Source of the DNA: Antrihabitans stalagmiti
GTDB lineage: Bacteria; Actinomycetota; Actinomycetes; Mycobacteriales; Mycobacteriaceae
Reading direction: 5' to 3'
Length of the DNA stretch: 64,000 nucleotides
Assembly: GCF_016482825.1 (NCBI RefSeq)
Contig: NZ_JAEMNV010000002.1
Location: forward strand, 434,001-498,000
In this document: one piece after another, positions 45,487 through 55,576 of the stretch
Position numbering within the stretch: the first letter of the stretch is position 1
How the letters are laid out: every line of letters starts with the position of its first letter
The notes under the pieces: generated by a model
Databases searched by the model: none
What the model was told of the DNA's origin: nothing
What the model saw: the letters and a program-made list of their open reading frames with translations, nothing else
Translations under genes and position numbers: made by a program

Positions 45487-46211
45487 GCGAGCTACTGGCC
45501 AAACGAGCGGAGATCACCAAGCTTGCGCGCCTGCTCGGCTGCGACGAGTGGGACCTCGCCTACCTCGAGCGGACGGACGCGACAACTCTGCGCGAACTAC
45601 GAGACAGCGCGACCGACGTATTGATCGTCGACCAGCACCCCTCGTTGCGCCGCCTGGCGCGACTGGGGAGATTGTTGCCCGTCGGTATGGCTGCACGGAT
45701 TGCGGAACGCAGTTTCGATCCACTGATCTGCGCACGGCTGGTGCCGCATCTGGACAACCGGCATGCCGCCGCCCTGGCACGACATCTGTCCCCCCGATTC
45801 CTTGCCGCCATATCGGTCGAGCTCGATCCCCGACGCGAAGCAGGCATCATCGATCGATTGCCGCACGACGTCGTCGCCGCCGTCGCCGAGGCACTGGTAG
45901 CTCGCGGCGAGATCGTCGCGATGGGACGGTTCGTCGGCTGCCTCGACCTCGAGGCCGTCGTTGCGGCGCTGTCCGTCGTCGATGCGGCCAACCTGGCCCG
46001 AATCGCACTCGTCGTCGAAGACCGCAGTTCGATCGCCGAGGTAGCCCGCCGACTATCGGACGAAACACTGTCGGGCATTCTCGCGGCCGCACTCGACGAA
46101 GAGTTGTGGCCCGACATACTCGGTTTGATCGACGGTATGGACGATGCGCGCCTTCGCGACCTGGCCGAGTCGGCGGCCGTCGACGGTCTTCTGGAGCTAG
46201 CCTGCAGGTGA
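45483..46211 (+). CDS. unknown helical-repeat protein in TetR operon
   Basis: A 242-residue protein of recurrent 25-30-residue helical units with pattern L-x-x-hydrophobic-ARLVPHLDNRHAAALARHLSPRFLAAIS, DPRREAGIIDRLPHDVVAAVAEALVARGEIVAMGRF, then two more. This recalls MgtE-type N-domain or ARM-like helical hairpins that bind peptides, but no signature is decisive. No signal peptide. Ends 11 bp before the convergent PNPOx-type gene. Function unknown; linked to the TetR gene by the overlap chain. Confidence 0.6.
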   Translation: MSELLAKRAEITKLARLLGCDEWDLAYLERTDATTLRELRDSATDVLIVDQHPSLRRLARLGRLLPVGMAARIAERSFDPLICARLVPHLDNRHAAALARHLSPRFLAAISVELDPRREAGIIDRLPHDVVAAVAEALVARGEIVAMGRFVGCLDLEAVVAALSVVDAANLARIALVVEDRSSIAEVARRLSDETLSGILAAALDEELWPDILGLIDGMDDARLRDLAESAAVDGLLELACR

Positions 46212-46222
46212 CGTCGCGGAGA

Positions 46223-47113
46223 TCACGCCGGGTTGAATCGCGAATAGTCGCCTAAGGTCCACCGCAGCCCGACGGCCGCGTCGATATCGACGACCTGCTC
46301 GACGTCGAAATCGATCATGCGCTGCGCTCCAGGTGTCGCTGCCGCACGTGCAGGATCCCAGTCGACGGCGGCTCGTCCTGAAATATGCAGCGCCCCACCG
46401 CTTTCCCAATCGAGGAAGAGAAGTCCGCAGCGCGGGTCGAGCTCGAGGTTCCCGAGCGTCATGTACATAAAATTGCCCGAATAGTCGGGCCACGACAACC
46501 GCTGTCCAGCGGTGGCGGTAACGAATCCAGGGTTTCCGCCGCGGTGCGAGACGTCTGCGCCTACGCCGTCCGCACGCGTCGCGATGAAGAACGTGTCCGC
46601 TTTGCGGATCTGCGCGCGGTGCGCGTCGGTGAGAACCCTGCTGTGCCGGACCTGTCGTCGACCCGACACCACCTCGGTCGACTCGCGAACCTGAATGTAC
46701 TTCGGGCAGTTGCCGTATACCTGCTCGGTCCGCACGGTCAGACCCGATTCTTCGCGTACGGCGATGCCGTTCACGCGTATGCGCCGTCTGGTTTCGAGGT
46801 CGATCGCAACCATGCCGATGTCACGTTCGTCCTCGAACAGCCCAGCAAGCGGATCCGGCGCTTCGGGCAGACGATCGATCACCAAGGTCCGCTCCCCCGT
46901 CGCCCCGACGAATCCCGGTCGGCCGGCAAGCATGGTCGCCCACATCGAGCCATCGTTCGCCGCTGCACCCAACACGACGAACGACCGCTCCGAGAGAAAA
47001 TCCGCGGCGGCAGGTGAGATGACAGGCGAGGTACGCGCCGAGCCCCAGTCTGCGATTCGAACCCCGACGCGCGCCTGCACGGTCTGCTCGCCGATGTGTT
47101 CCGACCTGCTCAT
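46223..47113 (-). CDS. pyridoxamine 5'-phosphate oxidase-like FMN protein
   Basis: A 296-residue PNPOx-like flavoprotein of the split-barrel fold. The first barrel has SFVVLGAAANDGSMWATMLAGRPGFVGA; the second has CPKYIQVRE and a DTFFIATRA-like strand followed by GVGADVSHRGGNPGFVTAT and DYSGNFMYMTLGNLELDPRCGLLFLDWESGGALHISGRA. It probably binds FMN or F420. Start MSRSEHIGEQ with AGGGG upstream. Divergent from a CGNR regulator across an operator array, so it is likely to be its target. Substrate unknown. Confidence 0.8.
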   Translation of the reverse strand: MSRSEHIGEQTVQARVGVRIADWGSARTSPVISPAAADFLSERSFVVLGAAANDGSMWATMLAGRPGFVGATGERTLVIDRLPEAPDPLAGLFEDERDIGMVAIDLETRRRIRVNGIAVREESGLTVRTEQVYGNCPKYIQVRESTEVVSGRRQVRHSRVLTDAHRAQIRKADTFFIATRADGVGADVSHRGGNPGFVTATAGQRLSWPDYSGNFMYMTLGNLELDPRCGLLFLDWESGGALHISGRAAVDWDPARAAATPGAQRMIDFDVEQVVDIDAAVGLRWTLGDYSRFNPA

Positions 47114-47125
47114 CGGTGACCCCTG

Positions 47126-47207
47126 CTCTAACGCCGAATGCTCCAACTACCGTTAGAAACGGTAGCCAATGCTTCTAATGGTGTCAACCGTCCGATACCA
47201 TTAGAAG
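47126..47207. promoter_or_regulatory. operator array between PNPOx and CGNR genes
   Basis: A family of ACC(A/G)TTAGAA half-sites: plus strand at 47149-47158 and 47197-47206, minus strand at 47173-47182, and a weaker one (GGCGTTAGAG, minus) at 47126-47135. Successive sites start 24 bp apart (23 for the weak one). The 47172-47182 and 47197-47207 arms are a perfect 11-bp inverted repeat; CTACCGTT-AGA-AACGGTAG (47147-47165) is another palindrome. A TACCAT -10-like element at 47196-47201 sits 8 bp before the CGNR start, compatible with a leaderless transcript. Confidence 0.65.
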
Positions 47208-47208
47208 T

Positions 47209-47796
47209 ATGGATGTTGCAGGTGGGGCGCCCCTACTCGGCGAACCGCTCCCGATCGAACTGGCCAACACGGCCTACGCGGTGCGCGGGCAACCACGAGA
47301 CGGTTTGCAAACGACCGCCCACCTCGCGGCGTGGCTGGGCGAGGTTGCATCGGGCGAGGTTGCATCGAGCGAGATGCGAACCACCCCGACCACGGCCGAC
47401 CTTGCGACAGCACGCCGACTTCGCGACGCGATCCGAACCATCGCAGCGGCCATCGTTCGCGGCGACCAACCCGACGATGCGGCGGTCGCCATCCTCAACT
47501 TATGTGCGGTCAGCACGCGACAGTGGCGCGAGCTACAACTCCGACCCGACCTTCACGTCGTGCCTCGTACTGACGGAACACATTCTGCAGCAGTGCTTTC
47601 CCGGATCGCAACCGACGCAATCGAACTGTTCGGCGGGCCGTTGCGCACCGAGCTGCGGGCCTGCGCAGGCCCAGGCTGCGTGCTCTTCTTCCTCAAGGAT
47701 CGACCGCGCCGCGAATGGTGTTCGCCTGGCTGCGGCAATCGCGCACGTGCTGCGCGGCACTACGCGAGGGCACGCGAATCCGGCCCGACGAGCTGA
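47209..47796 (+). CDS. CGNR zinc finger/ABATE-domain regulator
   Basis: A 195-residue protein of the ABATE/CGNR family: N-terminal all-alpha ABATE-like domain (LPIELANTAYAVRGQPRDGL, ARRLRDAIRTIAAAIVRGDQPDD) and the C-terminal treble-clef CGNR zinc finger (RTELRACAGPGCVLFFLKDRPRREWCSPGCGNRARAARHYAR), which binds nucleic acid. The ATG lies 2 bp after an operator half-site, so the mRNA may be leaderless. It is probably the repressor or activator of the divergent PNPOx gene and of itself. Confidence 0.8.
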   Translation: MDVAGGAPLLGEPLPIELANTAYAVRGQPRDGLQTTAHLAAWLGEVASGEVASSEMRTTPTTADLATARRLRDAIRTIAAAIVRGDQPDDAAVAILNLCAVSTRQWRELQLRPDLHVVPRTDGTHSAAVLSRIATDAIELFGGPLRTELRACAGPGCVLFFLKDRPRREWCSPGCGNRARAARHYARARESGPTS

Positions 47797-47843
47797 GCCA
47801 GGTCCGCCAACGACCCCCGGGCGTCCGACCTCGAAAGATCCAC

Positions 47844-47870
47844 CGATCCGACCTCATCGGTGCTCCGAAT
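47844..47870 (+). promoter_or_regulatory. candidate SigK promoter of the MPT83-like gene
   Basis: CGATCC (one mismatch to the SigK -35 CCATCC), 15-bp spacer, CCGAAT (exact SigK -10). The predicted start would be about 30 bases before the MPT83-like ATG. The spacing is 1-2 bp short of the preferred 16-17. Confidence 0.5.
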
Positions 47871-47904
47871 AACTCAGGACAGCAATACTTTTCAGGAGGA
47901 CTTT

Positions 47905-48558
47905 ATGAGGCTCAGCACATCCCGGACCGCCGTGATCGTCGCAGCCGCGGCTGCGTTGCTGACGGTGTCGGCCTGTAGTTCCGACGACAGTTCGGCTACG
48001 TCGGAAACGACGAGCAGTGCTGCCGCCATGACGAGCGCAGCGACGACGAGTGGTGCGGCCGATCCCGCCGCCGATCTCGTCGGGCCCGGATGCGCCGCGT
48101 ACGCGGAGAGCGTTCCGTCGGGCGCCGGCTCCGTGTCGGGGATGGCGCAGGATCCGGTCGCGACAGCAGCATCCAACAACCCGCTGCTCAAGACACTCGT
48201 CGCTGCCGTGTCCGGCCAGCTCAACCCCAAGGTCAACCTGGTCGACACCCTCAATGGCGGTGAGTTCACGGTCTTCGCGCCGGTCGACGACGCCTTCGCC
48301 AAAATCGATCCGGCAACCATCGAAACACTGAAGACCGACGATGCCTTGCTCACCAAGATCCTCACCTACCACGTTGTTCCCGGCCGCATCGCGCCGAGCG
48401 ACATCGCAGGCGAACACACGACGGTCGAAGGCGGATCGGTGAACGTGACCGGCTCGGGCAACGACCTGAAGGTCAATGCGGCAGGTGTCATCTGCGGAGG
48501 CGTTTCGACCGCGAACGCAACTGTCTACCTTGTCGATTCGGTCCTGATGCCGCAGTAG
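47905..48558 (+). CDS. MPT83/MPT70-like fasciclin-domain lipoprotein
   Basis: A 217-residue lipoprotein: signal peptide with lipobox LTVSAC, a Ser/Thr-rich linker, then one fasciclin (FAS1) domain. Motifs such as [57 protein letters not shown] and [19 protein letters not shown] are almost those of mycobacterial MPT70 and MPT83, which SigK controls. ATG preceded by AGGAGG. A SigK-like -10 lies upstream and a sigK-type gene follows 62 bp downstream. Role at the cell surface, perhaps adhesion, is inferred. Confidence 0.9.
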   Translation: MRLSTSRTAVIVAAAAALLTVSACSSDDSSATSETTSSAAAMTSAATTSGAADPAADLVGPGCAAYAESVPSGAGSVSGMAQDPVATAASNNPLLKTLVAAVSGQLNPKVNLVDTLNGGEFTVFAPVDDAFAKIDPATIETLKTDDALLTKILTYHVVPGRIAPSDIAGEHTTVEGGSVNVTGSGNDLKVNAAGVICGGVSTANATVYLVDSVLMPQ

Positions 48559-48620
48559 TCTCCGCCCGTCCAGTGTGATCGTCAGTGGGCCCGAGGAGCC
48601 CAGCAGGAAGGCAAACAAGG

Positions 48621-49301
48621 TTGTTTCTCGAAGAAGGTGGCCGGTCGTTCGCGACCGCCCCTGGACAGCAACGCCGACGAGGTGCGCATTCGCGCGGCTC
48701 GAGTGATTCGGGTTGCCCGACGGACAGCGGAATCGTCCGGTCGGCGAGAGATGCCGAAGCTGCCGACCTGACTGGGCTGCTCGCTCGCACAGCGGAGGGT
48801 GACACCGCAGCGTTCGCAGAGTTGTACGACAAAACGAGTTCCCGGGTGTACGGCATGGTTCTCCGAGTCATCCGGGACTCGGGTTTCGCCGAAGAAACTA
48901 CGCAGGAAGTTTTCCTTCAGGTGTGGCGGACCGCGGACAAGTTCGACCCGACGAAGGGATCGGCAGTGTCATGGCTGATGGTGCTTGCCCAACGTCGGGC
49001 AATAGATCGAGTTCGAACCGAGCAGTCGAACAGCGATCGTGAAGTTACCTACGAAGTCAACAACCACCGCGACGAGTTCGACCAGGTGACAGAAGAAGTC
49101 TGGCGGCGCATCGAACAGCAGGCAGTGCTCGATTGCCTGGACCGACTGACCGACGCTCAACGTGAAGCCGTAGCGCTCGCTTACTACGGCGGCCTTTCTT
49201 ACCGCGAAACAGCCGTTTCGCTAGGCGTGGCACTGCCCACAGTGAAATCCCGCATACGGGATGGATTGATAAGACTCAGAGCATGTTTGGGAGTGATCTG
49301 A
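48621..49301 (+). CDS. sigK2: ECF sigma factor, SigK family (copy 2)
   Basis: A 226-residue SigK-type sigma factor with a 45-residue N-terminal extension rich in Arg/Gly/Ser. Region 2 is AAFAELYDKTSSRVYGMVLRVIRDSGFAEETTQEVFLQVWRTADKFDPTKGSAVSWLMVLAQRRAIDRVR; region 4 is AYYGGLSYRETAVSLGVALPTVKSRIRDGLIRLRACLGVI. It is about two-thirds identical to copy 1 by eye. The TTG at 48621 is chosen because AGGAAGG lies 9 bases upstream; GTG at 48585 is an alternative. 62 bp after the MPT83-like gene. The symbol sigK2 is mine. Confidence 0.8.
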   Translation: MFLEEGGRSFATAPGQQRRRGAHSRGSSDSGCPTDSGIVRSARDAEAADLTGLLARTAEGDTAAFAELYDKTSSRVYGMVLRVIRDSGFAEETTQEVFLQVWRTADKFDPTKGSAVSWLMVLAQRRAIDRVRTEQSNSDREVTYEVNNHRDEFDQVTEEVWRRIEQQAVLDCLDRLTDAQREAVALAYYGGLSYRETAVSLGVALPTVKSRIRDGLIRLRACLGVI

Positions 49302-50030
49302 ATGAACGAGGAAAACCTCGATCTAGCGAACGCCGTCGCTCTCGGCATTCTCGACGACGACGAGCGCGAAGCACTTGCACGTATCCACGCCGAGCCCGAC
49401 AGTCGGTTCGAGTTCACCAGTGCGGTGCGGCAGGCACGCGAGATGTTCGCGTTGGTCGCGTTCGTCACGCTGGCAACGCCACCGCCCGCTCTGCGGGACC
49501 GGATCATGGCGAAGATTGCCGAGGAGCCACGCGGCCAGGTGCCGCTCGCAGCGCCCATAGATCTTGCGTCACGTCGCACAGGCACGCTGCGGTGGCGATA
49601 CGCCGTCGGAGCCGCGGCCGCTGCCGTCGCCCTGGTTGTCGGCGGAGCCGCCATCGGAACTCAGCTACGCGGTACCGAGCCGCCGTCGACGACGGAATCG
49701 GTACTGGCGGCGAGCGATGCACGGTCGGCGAACGTGGCACTGCCTGTCGGTGGAGCCGCGACGGTGGTCTATTCGCGCGACGAGAACGCGGCGATCGTGC
49801 TGCTGAACAATGTCGGACCTCCCGCGCCCGAATCGGTATATCAGCTGTGGCTGCTGACGGATGGGAATGCGACGTCGGCGGGGATCGTCGATCCGGACCG
49901 CGCGACCGATTCGATCACCGCAGTCGTCCCGGACGTCGGGTCGGCGTCGACCTTGGCATTCACGGTCGAGCCGGCAGGCGGATCCGCACAGCCGACGACT
50001 CCGCCGTTCGCGAAGATCGCACTCGCCTGA
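49302..50030 (+). CDS. rskA2: anti-sigma-K factor RskA (copy 2)
   Basis: A 242-residue single-pass RskA protein. N-terminal cytoplasmic motif ENLDLANAVALGILDDDEREALARI; transmembrane helix (YAVGAAAAAVALVVGGAAIG) near residues 100-120; extracytoplasmic domain VALPVGGAATVVYSRDENAAIVLLNNVGPPAPESVYQLWLL and a C-terminal PPFAKIALA that matches copy 1. The ATG comes directly after the TGA of sigK2, so the two are translationally coupled. The symbol is mine. Confidence 0.82.
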   Translation: MNEENLDLANAVALGILDDDEREALARIHAEPDSRFEFTSAVRQAREMFALVAFVTLATPPPALRDRIMAKIAEEPRGQVPLAAPIDLASRRTGTLRWRYAVGAAAAAVALVVGGAAIGTQLRGTEPPSTTESVLAASDARSANVALPVGGAATVVYSRDENAAIVLLNNVGPPAPESVYQLWLLTDGNATSAGIVDPDRATDSITAVVPDVGSASTLAFTVEPAGGSAQPTTPPFAKIALA

Positions 50031-50040
50031 CCGCCGTTTC

Positions 50041-50095
50041 GACACAGATCGAGCCGCAACCCCCGAACTGAAGGGGTTGCGGCTCGATGTGTGTC
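50041..50095. terminator. long hairpin between rskA2 and groEL1
   Basis: GACACA-G-ATCGAGCCGCAACCCC pairs with GGGGTTGCGGCTCGAT-G-TGTGTC with a single G:G mismatch and a nine-base loop. 11 bp after the rskA2 stop and 11 bp before the groEL1 stop: a strong bidirectional terminator between convergent operons. Confidence 0.85.
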
Positions 50096-50105
50096 CAGCG
50101 CGAGC

Positions 50106-51734
<1,629 letters not shown>

Positions 51735-51745
51735 TTACTCCTGTT

Positions 51746-51775
51746 TTCGATCAGGCGTTGTTCGATCAGGCATTG
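51746..51775. repeat. 15-bp tandem direct repeat before groEL1
   Basis: TTCGATCAGGCGTTG is followed directly by TTCGATCAGGCATTG (14 of 15 identical), 20-50 bp upstream of the groEL1 start, within the groES-groEL1 gap. Purpose unknown. Confidence 0.6.
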
Positions 51776-51785
51776 TGAACGCACA

Positions 51786-51818
51786 CCGCCCCGGTTCCGA
51801 AGTTCGGCGCCGGGGCGG
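51786..51818. other. intercistronic hairpin in the groES-groEL1 operon
   Basis: CCGCCCCGG and CCGGGGCGG are perfect 9-bp arms with a 15-base loop, between groES (ends 51849) and groEL1 (starts 51725). It could attenuate transcription or mark a processing site for the mRNA, as the M. tuberculosis groES-groEL1 mRNA is reported to be cleaved between the genes. Confidence 0.5.
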
Positions 51819-51848
51819 ATGCGAGCTTGTTCTGGGTAAGAACGCTGC

Positions 51849-52148
51849 TTACTTGGTAACGACTGCCAGCACGTCACGCGCCGAAAGAATCAAGTATTCG
51901 GCACCGCCGTACTTGATCTCGGTGCCGCCGTACTTGCTGTAGATGACGGTGTCGCCTTCTTTGACGTCGACCGGGATTCGGTCGCCCTTCTCGGAGACGC
52001 GGCCTTCGCCTACAGCGATGACCGTGCCCTCCTGGGGCTTCTCCTTGGCCGTGTCGGGGATGACCAGGCCGGAGGCAGTCGTCGTCTCGGCCTCGTTGGC
52101 CTGGACGAGGATCTTGTCCTCGAGCGGCTTGATGTTCACGCTCGCCAC
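51849..52148 (-). CDS. groES: co-chaperonin GroES
   Basis: A 99-residue Hsp10. [45 protein letters not shown] includes the mobile loop that docks on GroEL; ends with [26 protein letters not shown]. The GTG at 52148 follows GGAGGGTT and gives the family length; the upstream extension is not protein-like. Regulated by the CIRCE element at 52275-52301, and cotranscribed with groEL1. Confidence 0.97.
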   Translation of the reverse strand: MASVNIKPLEDKILVQANEAETTTASGLVIPDTAKEKPQEGTVIAVGEGRVSEKGDRIPVDVKEGDTVIYSKYGGTEIKYGGAEYLILSARDVLAVVTK

Positions 52149-52274
52149 GATGAACCCTCCACTTTCAGTGGGTATACGGCCCGAAGCTGTTCCTCGGACC
52201 TTCGGAATTTCTGACGTTGATGACCCTTCGCGTGATCCCGTCGTCGCGGGTGCCGGGACCAAGCTCAGCGTCAC

Positions 52275-52301
52275 CTAGCACTCTATACATGCGAGTGCCA
52301 G
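52275..52301. promoter_or_regulatory. CIRCE element (HrcA operator) of groES-groEL1
   Basis: CTAGCACTC-N9-GAGTGCCAG fits the CIRCE consensus TTAGCACTC-N9-GAGTGCTAA with changes only at the outer bases. It is 127 bp upstream of the groES GTG, on the same side as the divergent Hsp70-like gene (189 bp). Confidence 0.85.
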
Positions 52302-52489
52302 CGCTCAAGGGTGGACTCTGCTTATTCGTCCGTCAGCGGAATCAAACGCGCCGAAACGCCCGCATCGATTTCCTTTGTGATCTTCATTTCTGTAACGTTC
52401 AGATAACGGGTGCGGAGGGTAACGTTCCAAGAGCTTTGTTTGCGGCGCGTTTGCGCCGAACCATGACCAACCTTCGCGGGAGGTGAGAA

Positions 52490-54028
52490 ATGCGAACGTC
52501 GCTGGGAGTTTCAGCCGGCAGCGAAGTGGTCTGCTCTGCCTTGCTCACCACCACGCCGAACGGCGCACAGACCATCGAATACCGCGTCATCTCCGCCGAC
52601 GACCAGGCCAATACCGACCTGGGCGATCTCGTCGCGTCCTCTATCGAACTGATGACGACGCAGGTCCTGCAGGACAAGGTCGCACCACGCGGCATCGCCG
52701 TCGCCTACCGGTCACGCGAACAAACGCACGCGATCAGGTCAGCGGTCGGTACCCGCCGACGCGATCTCCAACTCGTTCCCGAATCGGCCGCAGCGTTGAC
52801 CTACCTGCGCAGCACCGGCGAGGTCGCCCAGCACAAGACGATCGCCGTGTTCGATCTCGGCGCGTCCGGCCTCACCGTCACCGTGCTCGATCAGGTCGAC
52901 GGCACCGTGCTCGAATCGCAGCGCACCACCGACATCAGCGGCAACGCGATCGACGAACTGGTCGCGGGCCACCTGGTGTCCGAGCACTACGCACACGGCG
53001 AACGGCCGAGCCGAGCCTCACTGACTGCCAGGGCAAGAGCAGCAAAAGAGCATCTGTCCACCAACGACGCTGTGACCGTCGACCATGTGGACGGTCTGCC
53101 CCTCGAGCTGACCCGCGCCGACTTCGAGAAACTCATCGGCATCCTCCTGCACGAGGCTGCGGCCTTCGCAGGCGGAGTATTCGCCGAGGCAGCACACCAA
53201 CCCGAGATCATCGCGGTCGTCGGCGGCGGTGCCAACATCCCGATCGTCCGTACCGGGCTGGGAGACAAACTCGGCATTCCGGTCCTCGCGATCGACGAAC
53301 CCGAAGCCGTCATCGCCAAAGGGGCAGCGCTTCTTGCCGATTCGTCGGGCCCACTGAGCTATCCCATCGTCAGCATGGGATCGGACGCGCCTATCGGAAC
53401 GTTCACCAAGGTCGTCGGTGCACTCGTCGGCGCGTTCGTCGTCGTCGGGCTCGTCATCGGTTACGGCGTGCAGGCCCTGACGCCGACTCCCGACGACGTC
53501 AGTGGGGTCTCTCCCGCCGGCACCAGCAACGCCCAGACCACCACGCCGGAGGCGACGGCTGGTCCGAGCATCGCGATGCCGATCGAAACCGAGACCGGCG
53601 CAACATTTCCCACCTACGAATCGCAAGGACCCGCCGCGGTGGCAACCGGTACCGAGCGCGGGTACACCTACGAACAGCAGCCGGTGTCGAGCCGTCCCGC
53701 AGAATCGTCGACAACCACGACGACGACAACGACTCGGACGCCTGCGCCGACGCTGCGACCCGCGCCGGATCTGCCGTTGATTCCGTGGCCCGAGATCGAG
53801 CAGTGGCTACCACGTCCGCCCGAGGGTCCCCCACCGGCAAGCGTCACGGAGCCGAGCACCGAGGAAGCACCGAACACCGATTCGCAGGTGCCTGCACCGA
53901 CGCAGCCGGAAGCGCAGACCTACGCGCCGCGGGAAAACAGCGAACCGAATCCGCCAGTCGTCACAACGACACCGAGCGATGCGCCGGTGCCACCGCCCGC
54001 ACGGCTCGGCAGCGGTTCAGCGGGCTAG
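52490..54028 (+). CDS. membrane-anchored Hsp70/DnaK-like protein
   Basis: A 512-residue protein. Residues 1-300 look like an actin/Hsp70-type ATPase domain (LGVSAGSEVVCSALL, HKTIAVFDLGASGLTVTVLD, VVGGGANIPIVRTGL near the C-terminal end of the fold), but the N-terminal phosphate-1 loop is altered (LGVSAGSE rather than DLGTT). A transmembrane helix follows (VVGALVGAFVVVGLVIGYG, near residue 310), then a long Pro/Thr-rich tail with TTTTTT and PAPTQPE stretches, presumably outside the cell. SD GGGAGG. Not seen in the standard groES neighbourhood; role unknown. Confidence 0.7.
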   Translation: MRTSLGVSAGSEVVCSALLTTTPNGAQTIEYRVISADDQANTDLGDLVASSIELMTTQVLQDKVAPRGIAVAYRSREQTHAIRSAVGTRRRDLQLVPESAAALTYLRSTGEVAQHKTIAVFDLGASGLTVTVLDQVDGTVLESQRTTDISGNAIDELVAGHLVSEHYAHGERPSRASLTARARAAKEHLSTNDAVTVDHVDGLPLELTRADFEKLIGILLHEAAAFAGGVFAEAAHQPEIIAVVGGGANIPIVRTGLGDKLGIPVLAIDEPEAVIAKGAALLADSSGPLSYPIVSMGSDAPIGTFTKVVGALVGAFVVVGLVIGYGVQALTPTPDDVSGVSPAGTSNAQTTTPEATAGPSIAMPIETETGATFPTYESQGPAAVATGTERGYTYEQQPVSSRPAESSTTTTTTTTRTPAPTLRPAPDLPLIPWPEIEQWLPRPPEGPPPASVTEPSTEEAPNTDSQVPAPTQPEAQTYAPRENSEPNPPVVTTTPSDAPVPPPARLGSGSAG

Positions 54029-54053
54029 GCGGTCGCAAGCCGAGCTTCAACGC

Positions 54054-55091
54054 TTAGGCGAACACCTGGCTCGTCGACACCGACAAGCCAGGATCGGTAG
54101 CCGCGGTCAGCTGCGACGGTCCTGCGCCACCCGCGACGACGTGCGCACCCAATGCGGCGATCATCACGCCGTTGTCCGTGCACAGCCGTGGCTTGGGGAT
54201 CCGCAACGTCAAACCCGCATCGGCACAACGCTGTTCCGCCATCGATCGGATCCGCGAGTTGGCCGTGGCACCCCCACCCAGCACCAGGGTGTCGATTCCT
54301 GCGTCGTGTGCAGCCCGGACCGCCTTCATGGTCAGCACGTCGGCAACCGCCTCCTGGAAGCTCGCCGCGATGTCCGGTATCGACAGCGCGGCTCCTGCGC
54401 GCTCCTGTGCTTCCACATACCTGGCAACCGCCGTTTTAAGCCCGGAGAACGAGAAGTCGTTGCGCGAATCGCGCGGTCCGGTCATGCCACGCGGAAACGC
54501 GATCGCAGACGGATTGCCGTCCTGCGCGGCTGCATCGAGCGCAGGCCCGCCGGGAAAGCCGAGACCGAGGAGGCGAGCGACCTTGTCGAAAGCTTCACCT
54601 GCAGCGTCGTCGACCGTGCTGCCGAGTTCGACGATCGGCGCCGACAACTCCGATACCCGCAGCAGGTGGGTGTGCCCACCCGACACCAACAGGGCGACGC
54701 AGGGCGGCATCGGACCGTGTTCGAGGGTGTCGACGGCGACGTGGCCACCGAGATGGTTGAGCGCGTAGAACGGCACGTCCCATGCCGCGGCGTACGCCTT
54801 CGCGGCAGCAACGCCGACGAGTAGCGCACCGGCAAGACCCGGACCGATCGTGACGGCCAGCGCGTCGGGTTTGGCAACGCCTGCGGCAGCAAGCGCGCGG
54901 CGCATCGTCGGAACGATCGCCTCGAGGTGCGCACGTGATGCAACCTCGGGAACGACACCACCGAAGCGGGCGTGTTGGTCGACGCTGGAGGCGACCTCGT
55001 CGGCGAGTTGGACGCAGGTACCGTCGTCACGCAACTCGACAATGCCCACTCCTGTTTCGTCACAGGAACTTTCGATGCCCATCACGATCAT
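54054..55091 (-). CDS. tsaD: tRNA N6-threonylcarbamoyladenosine synthase TsaD
   Basis: The catalytic subunit that transfers the threonylcarbamoyl group to A37 of ANN-decoding tRNA. 345 residues: [16 protein letters not shown] at the start, [11 protein letters not shown] and the metal-binding RAHLEAIVP plus LNHLGGHV motifs, [11 protein letters not shown], and [14 protein letters not shown] near the C-terminus. The ATG at 55091 overlaps the rimI stop by four bases. It operates with TsaB and TsaE, encoded just upstream. Confidence 0.96.
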   Translation of the reverse strand: MIVMGIESSCDETGVGIVELRDDGTCVQLADEVASSVDQHARFGGVVPEVASRAHLEAIVPTMRRALAAAGVAKPDALAVTIGPGLAGALLVGVAAAKAYAAAWDVPFYALNHLGGHVAVDTLEHGPMPPCVALLVSGGHTHLLRVSELSAPIVELGSTVDDAAGEAFDKVARLLGLGFPGGPALDAAAQDGNPSAIAFPRGMTGPRDSRNDFSFSGLKTAVARYVEAQERAGAALSIPDIAASFQEAVADVLTMKAVRAAHDAGIDTLVLGGGATANSRIRSMAEQRCADAGLTLRIPKPRLCTDNGVMIAALGAHVVAGGAGPSQLTAATDPGLSVSTSQVFA

Positions 55092-55576
55092 GAGGGTGCT
55101 CCCCCGCCTGCGGGACGACGCATCGTGAACGCATCGGCCCCACTGGGTTGGTAGTAGTTGCGCCGCGTGCCGACCGTGTCGAACCCGTACCTCCGATACA
55201 GCGCGATCGCAGGCTCGTTGTCGGTGCGGACCTCCAGAAACACTGGACCACCGTGCTTTTCGGCCTCGACAAGCAAACGATCGAGCAGCAGTGTCCCGAC
55301 GCCTCGCCGCTGATAGGACGGGTCGACGCCGATCGTGTGGACCTCCGATTCGGGACTGAAACGATTGCCGAGCAACGACACTCCCGCATAACCGACCATC
55401 AACGTCACGCCGGATTCGAGCGTGGTTCGCACCGCGAAGTATCTGTTGTGCTTCGCTGCGAGTTCGGCCCGAAACGCACCCGCGCTCCACGGATCGTCGC
55501 CGGGAAACAACAACTTCTCCAACTCCGCGCAGCGATCGGCGTCGTCCGGGGTAAGCACATCCAATTCGATCGTCAT
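55088..55576 (-). CDS. rimI: N-terminal acetyltransferase RimI
   Basis: A 162-residue GNAT-fold enzyme that acetylates the N-terminus of ribosomal protein S18 and other proteins. [22 protein letters not shown] opens the fold; acetyl-CoA binding is in [22 protein letters not shown] and the [23 protein letters not shown] motif. ATG overlaps the tsaB stop and the stop overlaps the tsaD ATG, so all three are coupled. Position between tsaB and tsaD is conserved in actinobacteria. Confidence 0.93.
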   Translation of the reverse strand: MTIELDVLTPDDADRCAELEKLLFPGDDPWSAGAFRAELAAKHNRYFAVRTTLESGVTLMVGYAGVSLLGNRFSPESEVHTIGVDPSYQRRGVGTLLLDRLLVEAEKHGGPVFLEVRTDNEPAIALYRRYGFDTVGTRRNYYQPSGADAFTMRRPAGGGAPS

